A DNA stretch of 42,230 bases from Chromera velia (taxonomy: Eukaryota; Sar; Chromeraceae), in contig JAHBMJ010000338.1 in assembly GCA_018398765.1 (NCBI GenBank), positions 7,672 through 49,901 on the forward strand, given 5' to 3'. The translations under genes were made by a program, and so were the position numbers. The notes under the pieces are model-generated. The model did not search any database and was not told the DNA's origin. It saw only the letters and a program-made list of their open reading frames with translations. Positions 39,280 through 42,230 of this stretch are shown here, in pieces; the stretch's first letter is position 1; every line of letters begins with the position of its first letter.

Positions 39280-41637
39280 TATGCCTGCTCACCAGACCAA
39301 CGTCCATGCTTGGTTCAAATGCAACCATGCACCTCATACATGCTCGCTCACCGGGAGGGTGGGTGGGAATATCAATAATTTATAATGCATCAGACACTCT
39401 GATTGATGAGTCTTACCTGAAACTCTCCTTGTACACGTCTCCTCTCGCTTTGACATCGATCTGTACTTCTGCGATCTCATCTGAGGGCATCCCTAAGTTG
39501 GTACACAAAAGGCGTCCGAAGTTTTCCCAGCACACACAAGCAAGATCAAAGATTCATTCACATAGTTTTCGCATACAATGCATCGCAAATGCAAGGCATT
39601 CATGCGTGCGACTGTCTCAGGGGATTCCAGTGATTTCTAACTGGATGCACTCACTCTCTCTGTCCAGAATCTTTCCATTCAGGATCATTGGAGGGACTCA
39701 CTTAATCACTGATATTCACTGGAAGACTTTACAACAGCACGTGCTGTGCCCAGCCCACAATACACGCGCAAACAGGGGATAGACTTGAGTCACTGGACGT
39801 TATTTTTCCTTCCTTTGTCTTTTTTTGACCGAGTAGGTATCGCGCAATACAGCCAGCCACAAATATAGGTGGCAGACAAAACACGGCCACTCTTGTATGC
39901 GCTCCGGGCACTCCCCAAGCAACGCACACACACTCGGTTTCTCTCATATGAAGCGACCGCAGACAGAGCATAAGGAGCTCAACTGCACGCACTCAGGAGA
40001 CTCGAGGTTTTGAAAGCTCTATGAAAGACTGCATGCTAACTGAGCATGACAGACGTCTCAGAGGTTACTAATAAAACCCCATCCAGTCAGACAGAAAGCA
40101 GAAAGTAGCACAAAGCACACACTCCTAAAAATCACTCGAAGTGTGCCCTTTGACTGTAAAAATCTCAGTGAAGCTCTCTTCTTTCTTTTTAAACAAACCA
40201 ACACAGATCGACATAATCCTCTAGCATAATCTTTCATTCCCGGCGATCGACTGAGCTCTCACATTCGATGTGAATGGTAGTCGACTGAAGGGAACCCACC
40301 ATTCAATGAAGTTATACAGTCTACTGCGGCGGCTCAGCCGCAGGGGCCCCGAACTGCATGACTCCATATTTAAATACTGGGTTCATCCCAACACAGATCG
40401 CACCACTCTCAAAATCAACCAAACATTAGAAATCCATATATGTCGACCTCTCACCCTCGCTTACCCTTCTCTCCTGTCTTTCCTTTTCTTCTTTGCTTTG
40501 CAAAGTATCTGATTTTTCTCTTTATTTCATTTCTTAGTCTCCCTTTCAATTCTTTTCCCTCTTTTTTTTCTGCACAGTGTTTTTCTATGCCCAGACGAAC
40601 AGTGGGAAAGATTAGAGAATAGATAAAAAGAATACACTTACCCTCACTCCATTGCCTTGGTTAAGGCTCCCGTCTCTCTCTTTCATCATTCTTTCTTTCC
40701 TTTCTCCCCGACTATCTCTATCACCCATTTATATTTCATAAACGGAGAAAGAAGACAATCAGAGAGATTCAGAGAGACAGAAGGATCAACCCATAAAGTA
40801 ACAATACAACACCAACCTCCACCATATACCTCTATATGTCTTTCTTGCATCTACCTTTGCAATTCCCATCTCTTTATCTACCTACATCTACCTCTTCACT
40901 TCATCTTTCCTTCTACCTTTTCAACATTCACAAAAACATAGAGAGCAAACGTAGAAATATAACCAAAAAGATAGGAATAGTAATAAAAAAACAACTAACC
41001 ACTTGCAGCCCACTCCCGGCTCACCTCCCATCTCTTTCCTTACTCCAGTCTTCCTTCCCTTCAAATCACACACACCCAAACCCAGACATAAACAGCAAAA
41101 ACAAAAGTAGAAGCGGTTCCTCCAGGTTTTCAGGAATCCACTAGAGGAATCCACTGGTGATGCCGATGAATACAAGTGTAGCCGCCGTGCCGGGGCACTT
41201 TCTCAGTGGGCAACAACATCCGGTGCTCCATGACGTCATCAGGGTTAGAAGTCAGACTGAGTCTCATCGATCTTCTCCCTCACTTCTCCCTATTTCTCCC
41301 TGCTTTTGGTTCCAAGTTCTCCTCCATTTCTTCAGCAATGTTCCGTTCATACTGCTCTCTCGCTATAAGTGGTAGAAAGCAGAAACACCTCTCAGACCTC
41401 TTCAGCTCCTCATCTTCCCTCGAGAACACCACAAAATTCAAGACAGAATGAAACAACACAACAGAGCTGAAAAGAGTTTAATCTGTTCTAGGCTCTCAAT
41501 CATCTAACTGCCACAACACTCTACACAACCTGATAATTCACGTGACTAGCCCACCTGTCTTCATCAATCTACTTCCTTTCATCTCATGCCACACCGTCTG
41601 CCCCTGTGCAACCAAAATTAAGCTCTGCTAAACCAAC

Positions 41638-41971
41638 TGTAAGAGGTGTACGGGGCTCATAAGTAATAGTTACTGTAGCTTCTGGAAGAGAGTACTCTAG
41701 CGCTACTATACGCCTTCTCAAAGTCTACATAGTTCCAAGGGAGAAGTCGATAAGTCTGGCAGTCAAACCTCATACAATGACTCTTGGAATCAGACCCACT
41801 CTTATGTTTGGTCTACTGATTGCATCACTGCGCATGCTCACATATCGCGATCAATCATTATACGTGCGCACCCGCGAGCTATGCCATTCTCACGCAGGCC
41901 CAGCCCGAGCTAAGCAATGCTACTTCTAGTTAAGTGCCCCACAAGCCCAGACTTCCTAGCAACCCCTCACA
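41638..41971 (-). repeat. LTR, right copy
   Basis: Partner of 38951-39279. A few bases longer after GGGCTCATAAGTAA (extra TAGTTACTG-type sequence). Confidence 0.88.
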
Positions 41972-42162
41972 CTCACTATGGTTTCATTTATTATGTCTCA
42001 ATCTTCAAAGTACGTTCACTGCATTGAGTTTATCCGTTTGAAGATCAACGACCATCATCTGATTGCTCTAGCTTGATGTCGTAGACAAAGATCCATTAGA
42101 CGTGGGACGGAAGAAGAGAGAGAAGGGGTTTCTCTCTCCTCTGTTCTCTCTTTCCCTCGTTC

Positions 42163-42164
<2 letters not shown>

Positions 42165-42230
<66 letters not shown>
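42165..42230. repeat. (CT)n microsatellite at the window end
   Basis: Nearly pure CT dinucleotides to the last base with one interruption (CTTCGCTCT). The repeat continues beyond the window. Confidence 0.95.

Larger units (their letters stand above)
38951..41971 (-). mobile_element. Non-autonomous LTR retrotransposon, 3.0 kb
   Basis: LTRs 38951-39279 (329 bp) and 41638-41971 (334 bp) start TGTAAGAGGTG and end CCCCTCACA. The 5-bp target duplication CTCAC is perfect (38946-38950 and 41972-41976). On the minus strand the sequence after the right LTR reads GTTGGTTTAGCAGAGC, which resembles an initiator-Met primer site with two extra bases, so minus orientation is favoured. The 2.36-kb interior (39280-41637) has no recognisable gag or pol. 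ORFs such as 39222-39782 (plus strand, starting in the LTR) have no family match. Confidence 0.85.

Overview
This is nuclear DNA from a eukaryote. It has a spliced gene with GT-AG introns, Ty3-type and non-autonomous LTR retrotransposons, DNA transposons with terminal inverted repeats, microsatellites and no operon-like packing. The mixed base composition, long introns, many GCATGC-like motifs and heavy load of decayed repeats would suit a free-living protist such as a chromerid alveolate (Chromera-like). That is an impression, not a demonstrated assignment.

Layout. 1-219 is the 3' end of a gene for an RGG-box, probably RNA-binding, protein. 220-5900 has no gene I can support; it holds strand-biased purine/pyrimidine stretches and an AT-rich segment with a long inverted repeat. 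5930-7356 is a DNA transposon with two divergent short ORFs. 8291-9079 is a MYND zinc-finger pseudogene next to a possible tRNA-type SINE. 9280-9910 is a tandem repeat of about 220 bp. 10253-17407 is a nested transposon block: a 6.3-kb chromovirus (Ty3/gypsy LTR retrotransposon, minus strand) sits inside an older element X that ends in an (AATC)n tail. 17575-18690 is a 1.1-kb polypurine tract with a run of 26 G.

20731-27741 is the main intact gene: seven exons, all introns in phase 0, coding about 1707 residues. It encodes a coiled-coil protein with one membrane segment in the middle and a hydrophobic C-terminus. Four central exons are evident tandem duplicates of a unit of about 100 codons, and the last exon begins with a fifth copy.

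28930-42230 is repeat-rich. It has two non-autonomous LTR elements (29114-31633 and 38951-41971), a 3.15-kb TIR element (32900-36053) with a hAT-like element nested in it (33536-34647), a second copy of element X (38057-38595), and an intronless papain-like cysteine protease gene (36754-37455, minus) with all four catalytic positions kept.

The most interesting common thread is how the dead sequences decayed. The chromovirus polyprotein keeps one reading frame over 5,049 bp with 13 stop codons and no frameshift. Its LTRs differ only by transitions. The MYND pseudogene has four stops and no frameshift. The two copies of element X differ by about 32 transitions and one transversion. This suggests targeted C-to-T decay, such as methylation plus deamination or a RIP-like process. 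The two transition-ratio comparisons are eye alignments and should be recomputed.
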